A DNA stretch of 64,000 nt, taken from NCBI GenBank assembly GCA_039090855.1, contig CM077010.1, positions 48,068,905 through 48,132,904 of the forward strand, read 5' to 3'. The first letter of the stretch is position 1. The number at the start of each line of letters is the position of its first letter. The position numbers and the translations under genes were made by a program. This stretch comes from Macrothele yani (lineage: Eukaryota; Arthropoda; Arachnida; Araneae; Macrothelidae). The notes below the pieces were generated by a model, which was not told the origin of the DNA, did no database searches, and saw only the letters and a program-made list of their open reading frames with translations. This document shows positions 19,503-30,231 of the stretch, in pieces.

Positions 19503-21489
19503 TGAAACTTCATCATCATCATCATCATTGTCAACCATTATCAATCCACTGCTGGACGAAGGTCTCCCCAAGTTTCCTCCACAACGGTCTGTCTTGTGCC
19601 AGTCTCCTCCATGTCACCCCTGCATACTTTCGAATTTCATCCACCCATCTCCCATGTGGTCTTCTTCTGGGTCTTTTCCTGTCCCTTGGAATCCAATCTA
19701 AAATTTCGGCTGTCCATCGATGATCTGTCCTTCTGGCAGTATGTCCAGCCCATTGCCATTTCAGGGATTTAACTCTGATCATGATGTCTTCCACTCTTGT
19801 CATTTTTCGGATCCACGAGTTCCTCTTCTTATCTCTCCTGGTTACACGAAGCATGCACCTCTCCATGCTTTTTTGAGTTGTCTGCAGCCTTTGTATGTCT
19901 CTTTTAGTTAAGGTCCACGTCTCTGCACCATACGTAAGCACTGGAAGGATGCATTGATCAAACACTTTTCTTTTAGGACATAATGGCATATTGCTCTTGA
20001 AAATTATGCTGTTTCTTCCAAAAGCTCTCCAGGCAAGTTTTGTACGCCGATTAATTTCTTCATCAATGTGACCCTCACTTGATATCTGCTGTCCAAGATA
20101 AACTTACGTGTCTGTTATCTCCAGCTTTTCTCCATCAATCGATAAATCTTCATTTCTTGTAAAAGCATTGAACATCACTTTTGTCTTCTGAAAGTTCATT
20201 TTTAATCCCACTTCTTTACTCTTGTCAGCAAGTTCCTGGATCATACTCTGCAGCTCTGATGGGCTAGTTGCAAAAATGACTACGTCATCAGCAAAACGAA
20301 GGTGGGTTAGATAATCTCCATTAATCTTTATCCCCTTGTTTTCCCAGCTCAGTGACTGAAAAACACCCTCCAATGTGGCATTAAAGAGCTTCGGAGATAT
20401 GGTGTCACCTTGTCTCACTCCCTTTCCAATTTTTATGTGTGTTGTATTTTCAAACAGCCTAATCTTTGCACTTGCATTTTCATAGATGTTATTAATAATA
20501 TTAAAGTATTCATCTTCAATACCGCGGGATTTCAGAGCCATTGTAACTGCTGATGGTTTCACCGAATCAAAGGCTTTTTCATAATCGATAAAAGCCATGC
20601 ACAATGGAAGTTCATATTCCCTCGCTCTTTCAATTAGTTCTTTCAGCACATGGATATGATCTATTGTGGTGTAGCCACTCCTGAATCCAGCTTGTTCTCT
20701 CGGTTGAGCCATGTCCAGTGTTACCTTCAAGCGGTGTGAAAGAACTTTAGTGAAGATTTTATAAACTACTGATAGGAGGCTGATAGGTCTGTAGTTTCCG
20801 AGATCCTCAATGTCACCTTTCTTATGTAGCAGGATCATTGTAGCGGTGTTCCAATCCTCAGGAATCTTTCCTTCATTAAGGCATCGAGTGAAAATTTGGG
20901 CGAGTACTGTTTCGATTTCTCCACTTGCTTCTTGTATGATGTCTACAGTAATTCCATCTTCTCCTGGAGCTTTTCCCCGCTTCATGTTCTTGATTGCATG
21001 TGCAACTTCTGCTGGAAGGACTGGAGGAACTCTGGTACTGGTATCTTTCATGATGTCTGGAGTGCATGTATCATCCCTTTCATATAATTTGGAGTAGAAA
21101 TCTTTCACTGTTGTCAAAATTTCGCCTCTATTTCTTATTACAGAACCATCTTCTTTTCTCAGTGCCATAATCTGTTTTCTTCCCTTACTGAGATGTCCCT
21201 TTGCTATCTTTAGGCTTTGGTTGTTTTCAATTGCTTTCCTCACTAGTTCACAGTTGAATTTTCTTACGTCTTCAGTGATACTTTTTCGTACTGTCTTGCA
21301 TAGCTCTATATATTCCACTTTGGAAGTCACATCTTCTTTAGTTGTCCTCATCTCTCTTCTTTTTTGCATCAAAATTTTTGTTTTTCCTGATAATTTATTT
21401 ACATGCAACTTGTTCTTAGACCCAGCTAATTTTGTTGCTGTTTCCATAAGAGCTTTGGTTACTTTTCTGTTAACTTCAGAGATGTCCAC
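19503..21489 (-). mobile_element. RTE-type LINE, 5'-truncated, with (TGA)n tail
   Basis: On minus, a reverse transcriptase gene is followed directly by a (TGA)n run (plus-strand 'catcatcatcatcatcattg' near 19508-19530), the simple-repeat tail characteristic of the RTE clade. The 5' end stops at about 21489, within sequence N-terminal to the RT palm, and abuts a mariner. The endonuclease is missing, as expected from incomplete reverse transcription. Confidence 0.85.
19531..21489 (-). pseudogene. RTE-type reverse transcriptase, one premature stop
   Basis: This LINE enzyme copies its own RNA at a nicked chromosomal site. The reading is open for 461 codons from about 21489, stops at TAA (20104-20106, in 'ITDT*VYLGQ', where a Tyr codon would keep the frame), then continues in the same frame to 19531. 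RT blocks in order: 'PGEDGITVDII' (20955), 'MILLHKKGDIEDLGNYRPIS' (20790-20845), 'QAGFRSGYTTIDHI' (20670), 'AFIDYEKAFDSV' (20580), 'GVRQGDTISPKLFN' (20400) and 'RFADDVVIFA' (20285). The FADD catalytic pair is intact. After the stop come 'LTYGAETWTLTKRDIQRL' and 'DRKRPRRRPHGRWVDEIR', the usual C-terminal region. Apart from truncation it is the least damaged retroelement here, hence probably young. Confidence 0.88.
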
Positions 21490-22470
21490 TTCTTCCGAAA
21501 CTTATGGAATGTTAAAAGAAGCGTATGGAGACACATCATTATTATGCAGCAGAGTTCTCGAATGGTATGCACGGTTTCGTGAGCGGGAATCCTTTGATGA
21601 TGATCCGAGATCTGGAAGTCATGTGTGCGGACAGCGGAAAAAATCGAAGAGGTGCAGAATCAGTTTAAGAAAAATCACCGAATCACAGTGAGACTTTTGG
21701 CTGAGTTGGTGGGCGGTGGTAAGTCTATCTGCCAAGAGATTCTAGGCAAAAATCTGGGAAAACGAAAGCTTAATGCCAGACTGGTACCCTGCATTCTGTA
21801 TAATGACGAAAATAAGGCTCGTTCATCGATCTGTTCCAATCTGTTGGGCACTGCAGCCGAGGATCCTGATTGTTGCTCCAGAATTATTGCAGGAGATGAA
21901 ACATGGTACTTGCAGTATGAAACACAAACCAAGCGACAAAGCGCTGAATGGAGAGGTACCCAATCACCATCGACGAAGAAAGCCCGCATGCAACCATCAA
22001 AGAGAAAAACGATGCTGATAGCCTTTTTCGATTCGAAAGTAACAGCCCACAAGGAATTCGTATCAGTGGGTCAAACGGTAAATCAGGATTTCTACAAGTA
22101 AGTCTTGCGACGTTTACACAGCAGTACTCGTCACCATTGTCCCCAGTTATAGGAATACGAAAGTCGGTTCTTGCTACACCACATACCGCGTTGTCAGTAC
22201 GACAGTTCCTGGCTCACCATCAAATCACTGAGTTGCCACATGCGTCGTATTCCCCTGATTTATCGCCCTGCAACTTCTTCCTTTTCCCCAAGATTAAATG
22301 GGCTCTAAAAGGACAGTATCATGCAGACATTACATCTGTCTAAGCGGTCGTGACAAAACAACTTGTGGACATCCCGGAAAATATCTTCCAGAACAGTTTT
22401 CATTGTCTTCAGAAACGCTGGAAACCGTGTTGATTCAGAAGGGCCGTATTTTGAAGGTGACCAGCATTAA
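21490..22470 (+). pseudogene. mariner transposase relic
   Basis: Plus strand: 'SETYGMLKEAYGDTSLLCSR' (21497 on), a helix-turn-helix start. Then come 'FDDDPRSGSHV', 'LNARLVPCILYNDENKARSS' (21770-21830), 'IIAGDETWYLQYE' (21882-21920, first Asp), 'QSAEWRGTQSPSTKKAR', 'LIAFFDSKVTAHKEFV' (22015-22060), 'ASYSPDLSPCNFFLFPKI' (22245-22295, third Asp) and 'FQNSFHCLQKRWK' near 22390. The second Asp region near 22160-22180 is damaged. The frame shifts near 21610 and 22100. Its 5' terminal repeat is missing at the LINE junction. Confidence 0.85.
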
Positions 22471-22609
22471 TTGTGAGTATGGTACTTTTTCATATTTTTT
22501 ATTGCGTCAGTCTGGAACTTTTCGGACGTAGGTTGTATTTTGTATCGGTTCCATCCTTTGCTATAAAGGATACTCCACTTTTTGTTGTTTATTTTCTGGA
22601 TTTTGAGGG

Positions 22610-22800
22610 TCCAGGTCAGCATCTTGTGCTGTGGGTAGTCGCCCGTCCCTAATTTAAAGCCACTGGTTCCACCAAGGAGAGAGTCAGCGCCGTAGGACAA
22701 ACACACCACCCATGCCTCTTCCGGGGCTCGAACTCAGGTGCATCTTCGAAAAGTAGCCAAATGCACGTGGCTCTACCACTCGGCGATCGCAGCAGCCCTA
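22610..22800 (-). repeat. SINE A copy, diverged
   Basis: 'gtagtcgcccgtccctaattt' (22626) and the reversed tRNA-like head 'gggctcgaactcaggtgcat' (22724) match SINE A in reverse orientation. The A-box side runs to about 22795. Confidence 0.7.
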
Positions 22801-23067
22801 AGTTCATGGAGAAAATGCACAACAGCTTCAGAGAGCCTTTCCCTTTGTTACGAAAAGGATAAATCACATTTTTGCTAGTATTTTGAAAGAACAGTGGAAC
22901 TCTGTTATAACGTCCTTCATGGTACTTAAAAATAATGGCCGTTATAGCCAAAAAACGATCTGAAATAATACAGAGAAACAAAATTTATACTTTCATATTT
23001 TAATCTAGTAAAAATAACGTACCAGCTTTTTGTAAAGCTGTAGTAAGGTATTAATTAATCTAATAAT
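22801..23067. other. no recognisable feature
   Basis: Short AT-rich spacer between SINE copies. Confidence 0.4.
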
Positions 23068-23235
23068 TTGCGACGTACTACAGAGGTAAAGCACGTGTCA
23101 AGACGACAAATCTGCAGAGATACATTCTGTCCGTGTAGCTTAATTGGGAGAGCAACTTACTCCGGAGTGAGAGGGCGCGGTTTCGATCTTCATCAAGGGC
23201 AAACTTGTGTTTTCACAAACTGTACAGTGTAGATA
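23068..23235 (+). repeat. SINE B copy, plus orientation
   Basis: Leader 'gcgacgtactacagaggtaa' (about 23069), 'tgtcaagacgacaaatctgc', tRNA-like head with A box 'TGTAGCTTAATTGGGAGAGC' (23134) and B-box-like 'GGTTTCGATCTTC' (23179). The body is truncated soon after 23220. Confidence 0.75.
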
Positions 23236-25149
23236 TATATTTTTACTTAAGTACTGTGCGCAATAATAATGGAAGTATGAGAAAGTAAAAAAAATGCATA
23301 CTATTTGAGTGGAAGTGGGAAATTTTTAATTCGAAAGGGCGTAATTTCAAAGCTCGCCCTCCCAGATAAGAAAAGCTTGCTCCAGCCCTGATTAGTAGGG
23401 TAGTTTTTCAATCACATTTCGCCGTAACCTAAGTTTTTCAAAAAAGGTGAAAAAGAAAAGTACAAAAGAAATACTAAACACACCCTACGTCATCGATAGT
23501 CCACTTAGATTAACAGGCACTAATTATGCTTCTCCGAGTAATCTTTAATGTAAACTTTCCAACAAGAAGAAAATCACATAGACATTGTGCCAAGAATGCG
23601 TGCCAAGGAAAGGGTAAACTGAGATCCACGCTAGAATGATACTAACAGAATTGTCTGTCGCTGAGATACTGTGAACGTTTAAATAACGATAAGTCACGGT
23701 GTCAACTCAAAGCGTTCACTGTGAACGTGTCAGAACAGGCCCACTAATTGCGCACTAATTGCGCACTAATTGGCATATTCCGTTGCAAAATAAATTCCGT
23801 GGGGGTGTGGTTTTAACAACAGTTTGTTTTTGATCAAATAAGGGAAAAGACCCGTGGGTCTGTTATCTAAATGGCATTTCACTCTAATTATTCATTTTGA
23901 GCTGAATACTTAAAACTTATACCGTATGTTAAACAGGGACGTAAATTTTTTCCATTTTTTATTGCGATTCATATTGATAAACTGCTTGAAAAATGGAACT
24001 TAGTTTGTTTAATGAACTTAATTTAAGACATTGAATTATGTGATTCAGAGATCAGTAGTTTGTCTCTGTCCCATGCGCGTGCCTAGTGATGAACTCGAAC
24101 AATTTTTAACTGCGAGGAGCAGTCCTATAATCAGAGTACGCCACAGAAAAGAAAAAATATATAAACTACAGCGTCTTGAGAATTAAATTATGAGGAAAGT
24201 GTTTTGTCCTGTAAAAGCCACAATGATAACAAGGAATAGAGAAGGAGAAGGAAATACATACTGTAAAATAAACAACACTAATTATGGACGAAATTAGTGC
24301 CATTTGTTCTCTCTGGAGAGGTCACCTATAGAGGATCTGGATGTATACCTAAAAGTGTTTCTTTCAGGCATACATCCGGGGGGACTAAGCCCTCCCGGAT
24401 ATGACCCCCCTCGAGACATTTTATGTTACACAGCCAAATGTTAATAAATTCAGGCTTTAATGAAAACTGAAGTTTCGTTCCTTTTGACGCTACAAGTTTT
24501 CCTCCAATTATAATTTTTCTTAGTATTTGTTCAAGTATTATAGTTTGTTTTGCTAAAAAGTGTATTAAGACGCATGCCATTCTACAAAATATAATAAGTA
24601 GACTAATCATACCTCATAGTCAGGTAATCGCGATTGAGGATTAGGAGTGTGTTGAATGCATTTTAAGAGATAAAAATTTCAAGCCTGCCGAAACAAACAC
24701 CCACACCGTGAACACCCCCTTCCTCGTTTGGCTGACGAAAGTTTGTTCTTGAAATGTTTGAAGAAGTAATTACTATATCAGGAGCATATATAGAATTTTC
24801 TTCGGGAGGGGAAAGGCGACGAAAAAATGGAAGTTTTTGAAATCCACCAGAACAAAATTAAAGTTAACGAGAAATAGAAGAAAAATTACAGCATTTTTTT
24901 CTAATGTAAGTTGATACATTTTTATTAAATTAAGGCATTTATTTTTTTTCTTAATATAAGTCGCATTTTAACCAAACACAAAAACATTAAACACTATCGG
25001 GGGCAAGGCCCCTTTAAATACGCACAACAGAATTGGCAAAGCAAGAAAAATCTCTTATTAGCCACAAAAATGTTTTCACTAACAAAGTGTTTTGCCAAAG
25101 AACTAACTAAACTTGTGCGTACTGCAGGATTTAGACGTACCCCGCCTTC
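23236..25149. other. AT-rich stretch without recognisable features
   Basis: Nearly 2 kb with no convincing coding stretch, inverted repeat or RNA gene. 'ttgcgcactaattgcgcactaattg' near 23748 is a short local triplication. Confidence 0.5.
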
Positions 25150-25412
25150 CGATAAGAAATTTTGGTAAAAAGTGAAGGACTGTGTAGAAGAAATTTTGGT
25201 AAAAAGTGAAGGACTCTGTAGAAGAAATTTTGGTAAAAAGTGAAGGACTCTGTAGAAGAAATTTTGGTAAAAAGTGAAGGACTCTGTAGAAGAAATTTTG
25301 GTAAAAAGTGAAGGACTCTGTAGAAGAAATTTTGGTAAAAAGTGAAGGACTCTGTAGAAGAAATTTTGGTAAAAAGTGAAGGTCTCTGTAGAAGAAATTT
25401 GGGTACAAAGTG
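25150..25412. repeat. 34-bp minisatellite, about 8 units
   Basis: The unit 'aaattttggtaaaaagtgaa' + 'ggactctgtagaag' starts at 25157 and every 34 bp to 25395. The inner units are identical or differ by one base, and the first and last are diverged. Because 34 is not a multiple of 3, the minus-strand open reading through it is a by-product of a unit without stops. Confidence 0.95.
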
Positions 25413-25639
25413 AAAAGCTTTCTGGTGGTAAAAGAAAAAACAGGTGAATTTTTAATGGTGAAATATAATTGCAACAAGAGTAAATTACGTATTATCCGCA
25501 ACGTAGGTCAAATTTCTTTTCGGTTGGCTGCACTGCATGAGTGCATGTGTGGGCTTGATGTCTTTGTCGTGTAGGTTTGACCTTGATCGTTCAGTTTGTT
25601 TTGTTGTTATCGTGCCCTTAACAAGGCCACTCCGTTTAC
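25413..25639. other. spacer, nothing recognised
   Basis: No identifiable feature between minisatellite and mariner relic. Confidence 0.4.
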
Positions 25640-26240
25640 TGTATGCACCAAAGCAGAACAGTGAGCAATGATCCGTTTTCCGTGGGTATAAGATGTACCA
25701 GGTCCTGAAATTGGAGGAAGACTTTCAGCACAGTATAGGAATAGTGTTCTGTTACAGCTGGTTGTTCCAAGTACAAAAATGGTCGTACAAGTGCACTGCA
25801 TAAAGAAATAACACCACGGTAGTCAACGTTCATTGCTGATGACAACGCTAAACAAGTTCATGCACTTGCTCTGGTAAGTAGATGGATGACTATTGATGAG
25901 GTGACAAATCATATGCAAATTAACTATGTTTCTGCCTACGCAATCATACAACATAACTTTCGTGAGCCCCAAACCTTCTCACAGAAGTGCACAAACGCAA
26001 TCATTTGAACATCTGCCAATGTCTTTTTGACCACTATGGCAACGAAGGTGGCTTTTTGAAAAGAATCATTCCTACCGTTATGAGCTAAAGACTAAATGTC
26101 AAGAGTTTGGAATGGGGATATCCTAAATAAAAAAGTTCACTGTAGAGTGCATGACGGGCTCATCTTTCGGCAAAAATTCTTTCTGGCGCCATAAATAAGC
26201 TCGTGTAGTGCAAGGAGACTATGTTGATAAATGATGTATC
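25640..26240 (+). pseudogene. mariner transposase relic (N-terminal half)
   Basis: Plus strand: 'GCSKYKNGRTSALHKE' (about 25755), 'DDNAKQVHALALVSRWMTID' (25840-25900) and 'EVTNHMQINYVSAYAIIQHN' (25900-25960) are the family's second helix-turn-helix. Then come a 'GNEGGFLKRI' stretch (26040) and 'SLEWGYPK' near 26105, matching the SMEWKHP region after the first Asp. Multiple stops and shifts. The catalytic half is absent, replaced by the minus-strand Tc1-C relic. Confidence 0.7.
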
Positions 26241-26299
26241 TATAAGTTCTCGATTATTGTTATAAGATTATAAACTCCCCTGGCGAAAAATTATTTATC

Positions 26300-26965
26300 C
26301 ATGCAATTTCTCACCTAGTACCATGTAACACCTCTCTTTGCTTGAATTACAGCAGTAACCCTGTCAGGTACGGATGACACAAGTCGTCGGATTTAGTCTA
26401 CATTAATTCTGAGTTACGTGGATGCCTGTATCGGTATTTCACCTTCTGTTCCAGATAGTCCCAAAGGTTTCTAATGGAAATAAAATTCTCTGACTTCCAG
26501 GGCCAGTTCAGGTGACGCACTGTTACCTCATGCATCTCGTGCCAGTTACAAATAGTTTTACCCCTATGCATCCTGCAGTTATCACTCAGGAACACCGAAT
26601 TCCTATGTAACATTCGGCCTTCAAATTGCAGTAAAAAAAAAAAACCCGATCATCTAGAATCTGTATATAGCCTACCTTATTTAGACGGATTGATACCTCA
26701 ACCAATGGGCTTAATTCAGAAGACGTAATGAATCTCCAGAGCATTACAGACACACTTTGGTCTAGAATAGTACCTTGGATACGGCCCGGATGGGAAGTTT
26801 CGTTATTTCTGCGGTGCCCTTTACGCCTTAAATCATTGGAATACAAAGAGAAATGAGATTCATTTAGCCAGATAACAGTTTTGTAGTGGTCTGTATTCTA
26901 TGTCTACAACACCTAGCCATTGCAAACAAACAACATTATGCGCAGCTTTTAGCAGGGGTCTTTTC
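26300..26965 (-). pseudogene. Tc1-C transposase relic (C-terminal half)
   Basis: From right to left on minus: 'VIWLNESHFSLYSND' (about 26855-26895; the family has WSDESHF, so the first Asp is Asn), 'SVSVMLWRFITSSELSPLVE' (26690-26755), 'LNKVGYIQILDDRV' (26655), and 'FLSDNCRMHRGK' (26550-26590, second Asp region, SDN kept). Next is 'NLWDYLEQKVKYRYRHP' (26415-26465) after a damaged Glu motif. A 'RVTAVIQAKRG' end lies near 26340. Several shifts. It differs from the Tc1-A copy immediately to its right. Confidence 0.75.
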
Positions 26966-26972
26966 CAATCGG

Positions 26973-28299
26973 CTGATGAAACGATTGAGCTTACAGGCCC
27001 GTGCGACTTGCGGAACACGCAGACATTAATAGTTCGTGTGGGCCCCCATGGCTGGCAATAAAGGCCGCTACAAGCCGCGGCATCGAACGAAAGAGGCTTT
27101 GGATGTGGTCTTGGGGTATGTCAGTCCAGGCTGTTTCCACACGTTGCCACAGTTCATCAAGCGTAGCCGCGGGTGGTGCTTGCTGGGCCACTCAGTTGCC
27201 GATCAGCGACCAGACGTGTTCGATGGGCGACATATCGGGACAACAGGCGGGCCACGGCAGCAGTGACACCTGGTGGGCCGTGAAGAATTTTTGCACGATG
27301 CGTGCCACGTGCGGGCGTGCATTGTCCTGTTGAAACGTGGCCTCTGGCAGGTCCTGCAGGTAAGGGAGGACTACAGGCTCCAAAACGTCGGAGATGTAGC
27401 GGTGGCTGTTGAGTGTACCGACGATGCGTACCAGAGGGGTGCGGGTGTCATATCCAATTGCGACCCAAATCATAACGCCGGGGAACGGACCGGTATGGCA
27501 ATGCATAATGCAGGCGTCATACAGTCTGTCGCCTCGGTGCCGCCACACGCGGATCCGACCACCGTGGTGTTGCAGGCAGAAGCGGGATTCGTCGGAGAAG
27601 ACAATGTCGTGCCATTCCGTAGTCCAGGTGTGGCGTTCAACGGCCCACTTCCGCCGCACTCGCCGGTGGTGTAACTTCAATGGTAATCGGAGCAATGGCC
27701 GCCGTGCAACAAGTCTCCGCTCCTGCAGACGACGTCGAACGGTACGTGCTGACACAGGGTGTTGCGCAACACACCCTAATTCCTGCGCTAACGTTCGTGA
27801 CGTGGCTTTGCGAGCCGTTAATGCCCGCCGCACAACCTGCCGGTCCTCTAGCTCGGCGGTGTGCCGCGGCTGCGGCAATCGCTCACGTCGGTCTGTCCGT
27901 CCCTCCTGCACCCACCGAATCCATACTCGCTTCACTGTGGCTGGATATCGTCTTACACGGGCGCCGATGTCTCGGTACGATAAACCGCTGTCGCGATAAG
28001 CCACTATTCGTCCTCTGTCGAACCCCGAAATGTGCTGGAATGACTGCCGTATTCTGCGACGAGGCATCAGAAAGCTTCCCACGCACAAGTCCGGAAGCAC
28101 AACACACTTCCACTACTTACACCCCGCCTTATGTGCACCCTTCTTATAGTGCTTTCCGGTGGCGTGCCGGGCGCACATGATTTGCATATGCCCTGCAATG
28201 CTAATCGTTTCCATGTCCTCTCCGGGGCGACGCATGCTGCGAATTTCAGGCCAATCGGTTGCTTCCTTCTTGGTGTTGCATTTTGGGTGGCCAGCAATG
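26973..28299 (-). mobile_element. Tc1-A element, copy 3 (one end lost)
   Basis: The right terminal repeat is intact ('TTTTGGGTGGCCAGCAATG' ending 28299, then TA). The left end starts at 'gatgaaacgattgagc' (26974) and lacks about 95 bp, including the terminal repeat present in copy 2. The element can therefore no longer be excised as a unit. Confidence 0.88.
27026..28067 (-). pseudogene. Tc1-A transposase, copy 3 (one premature stop)
   Basis: Best-preserved transposase in the window. From the ATG at 28067 ('MPRRRIRQSFQHISGFDRGR') it is open for about 290 codons through the paired helix-turn-helix, 'FSDESRFC' (about 27590), 'QQDNARPHVARIV' (about 27320) and 'SPIEHVWSLIG' (about 27210), so all DD34E residues are present. 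A TGA at 27192-27194 replaces a CGA Arg codon ('LIGN*VAQQAPP'), a change expected from CpG deamination. A 1-bp insertion near the end ('SHGGPHEL' instead of SHGGHTNY) shifts the last codons. The truncated stop still leaves the catalytic core. Confidence 0.92.
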
Positions 28300-28301
28300 T
28301 A

Positions 28302-28604
28302 GTTCCTTCTTTCAGAGTTAGGATGATACGGTCCTTCATTGACTGTCTGTAGCAGCTCCTATCTGATTGAAATTGGTGGCTTGCAGTCACTTGGCGTGAA
28401 ATTCGACGGGAATCTGTGTCTGTAAACATTTGCTGTCGATTAAAGTAACGTCCACAATTAGCGGTCGAATCGAATTTACACCACTGTTTATGCCCTCGTT
28501 GGACTATTGGTTACGAATGATGCAGTATTAGTGTATACTATATTTGAGCAAACAATATCTAGCATTGCATGGCCATGACGAAAGCATGGGCTCGATAAAT
28601 CGTG
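28302..28604. other. no recognisable feature
   Basis: Spacer between Tc1-A copy 3 and the hAT relic; may include worn hAT 5' sequence. Confidence 0.4.
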
Positions 28605-30082
28605 GAAATTTCATTGAATTACTTTCATTGCTGATATGAAGAAGTTCTTTAGAAACTGAAAATCAATACGAAAGGATAAAAAACTATTCAAAACGAAATA
28701 ATTGAATGTATTTCTGAATACATAAACGATCACGTCAAAAATGAAATAATTTTTGATTGTTGAATTGGAAGGTGTATTGGTTGAGGGATATTTTGGTTTC
28801 CATGAAGTGAATGAAGATAGAACGCCAGAAGCTTTATACAAAACGCTAGACAAAATTTTAGAACAATCTGATTACCAACACAAATAAATAGGACAATATT
28901 ACGATGGGGCAAGTATAATGTCTGGACACTTAAATGGGCTACAGAAAAAAAGTAAAGATAAAGCTTCTCAAGCTGTTTTTGTTCGTTGCTTAGTTCATCG
29001 TTTGAATCTTGTATTACACCAGGTTTTTCTAAAATTTCTAAGTGTCGAATATTTTTTGCAAGCCTCAGGGAAATCGCTTCGTTTGTTCACCATTCTGCGA
29101 AGCGGTCTTATAAACTTATATCAACAACCGCAAGACGCACACCAACCATAACAGAAACTCGATGGTCCTCCACTTCGAAATTAGTAAGTGTAGTTGTTGA
29201 AGATTGGGAAAAATTGAAGGAAGTCTTCAGATTTCTGACTTATATCGAATAATCAGATAAAAAATCAATTCATCTTCTCAAGGGGTTTTTGAATGATATG
29301 AACACTTTCGAATTTACATTTTTGGCTCCACTGATCTATTATTCGAACTTTTAAAGAAAAATCACTAAACATAAACTACTGTGTAACTCAAATTAAAAAA
29401 AAACGGAAAATTTTGAGCCATAAAAGGAACGATGAGTTATTTGAAACACAGTTTGGAAAAGCTAGCAAAATCACAGAAATAAGCAAGGAAATATGCTGCT
29501 CTTACACAGGAACAATTTTTCAAAATTATAAACAATTGTATTTTGAAATTTTGGACCACATTCTTACGGAAATGGATATAAGATTTCAGAACTGTAAGAA
29601 ACTTCAATTTGTCTGGCTTGCTGACACAACCAAATTCGAATAATTTAATGTATGCTTTCCCTCTCGCGCTCTTGAAAATCTACATTTTTACGGAAACATA
29701 TTTACTAAACACCAGCGCCTTAAAAATGAACTGAGTCTTGTATATGCCGATTAAAAATTAAGGTATATATTGACTCAAGAACTCCTTCGAGTGTTTCACG
29801 GAGACAAAGACATTTTTACAGAAGATTATAAATTGGTTTTCCTCAGTTTAACAATTCCATCTACAAGTGTGCCAATGGAAAGAAGTTTTCATAAATGAAT
29901 ACAAACTTGCTGAAGAAACACTAGTTCCCAAGATAGACTTGCTTCTTTGGCAAATATTTCTATTCAGGAAGACATTTTATTGATGCTCACGAAGAAACAA
30001 CCATCAACCCTTCTTATAACGACATAATCGACAAATTTGCAGCTTTAAAAGGAATAAAAATTGATTTAATATACAAAAAATA
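28605..30082 (+). pseudogene. hAT-type transposase relic (ZMYM1/52-kDa-repressor-like)
   Basis: hAT transposases are DDE enzymes with a C-terminal dimerisation domain. Seen on plus: 'GQYYDGASIMSGHLNGLQKK' (28892-28950, catalytic Asp region), 'VRCLVHRLNLVLHQVF' (28980-29025; CxxH motif, family CLAHRLNL), 'IFFASLREIASFVHHSAKRS' (29050-29110), 'TRWSSTSKLVSVVVEDWEKL' (29158-29215) and the C-terminal 'LTIPSTSVPMERSFHK' (29848-29895; family SV..ERSFS). After that come 'SSQDRLASLANISIQEDIL' and an end near 30082. Many stops and shifts. No terminal repeats were identified. Confidence 0.82.
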
Positions 30083-30231
30083 GTAAGTCCTCATTAAGGG
30101 ATTTTCATTGTAGACAGTAGATATCTTTTCATACTGCTCTTGTACCACTTCACCTATTTTTCCATCCACGAGCCGCCACTGACTTAAACCCGATCGGAAA
30201 TTTGTGGTTCAAAGTGTCGTATGAACTATCA
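30083..30231. other. short spacer, nothing recognised
   Basis: Spacer between the hAT relic and the first HINE-like element. Confidence 0.4.

Noticed and set aside
24326..24610. 94-codon minus-strand reading frame
   Set aside because: No family resemblance; in an AT-rich stretch where chance frames of this size occur.
25103..25501. 132-codon minus-strand frame over the 34-bp minisatellite
   Set aside because: A stop-free repeat unit explains it; no protein similarity.
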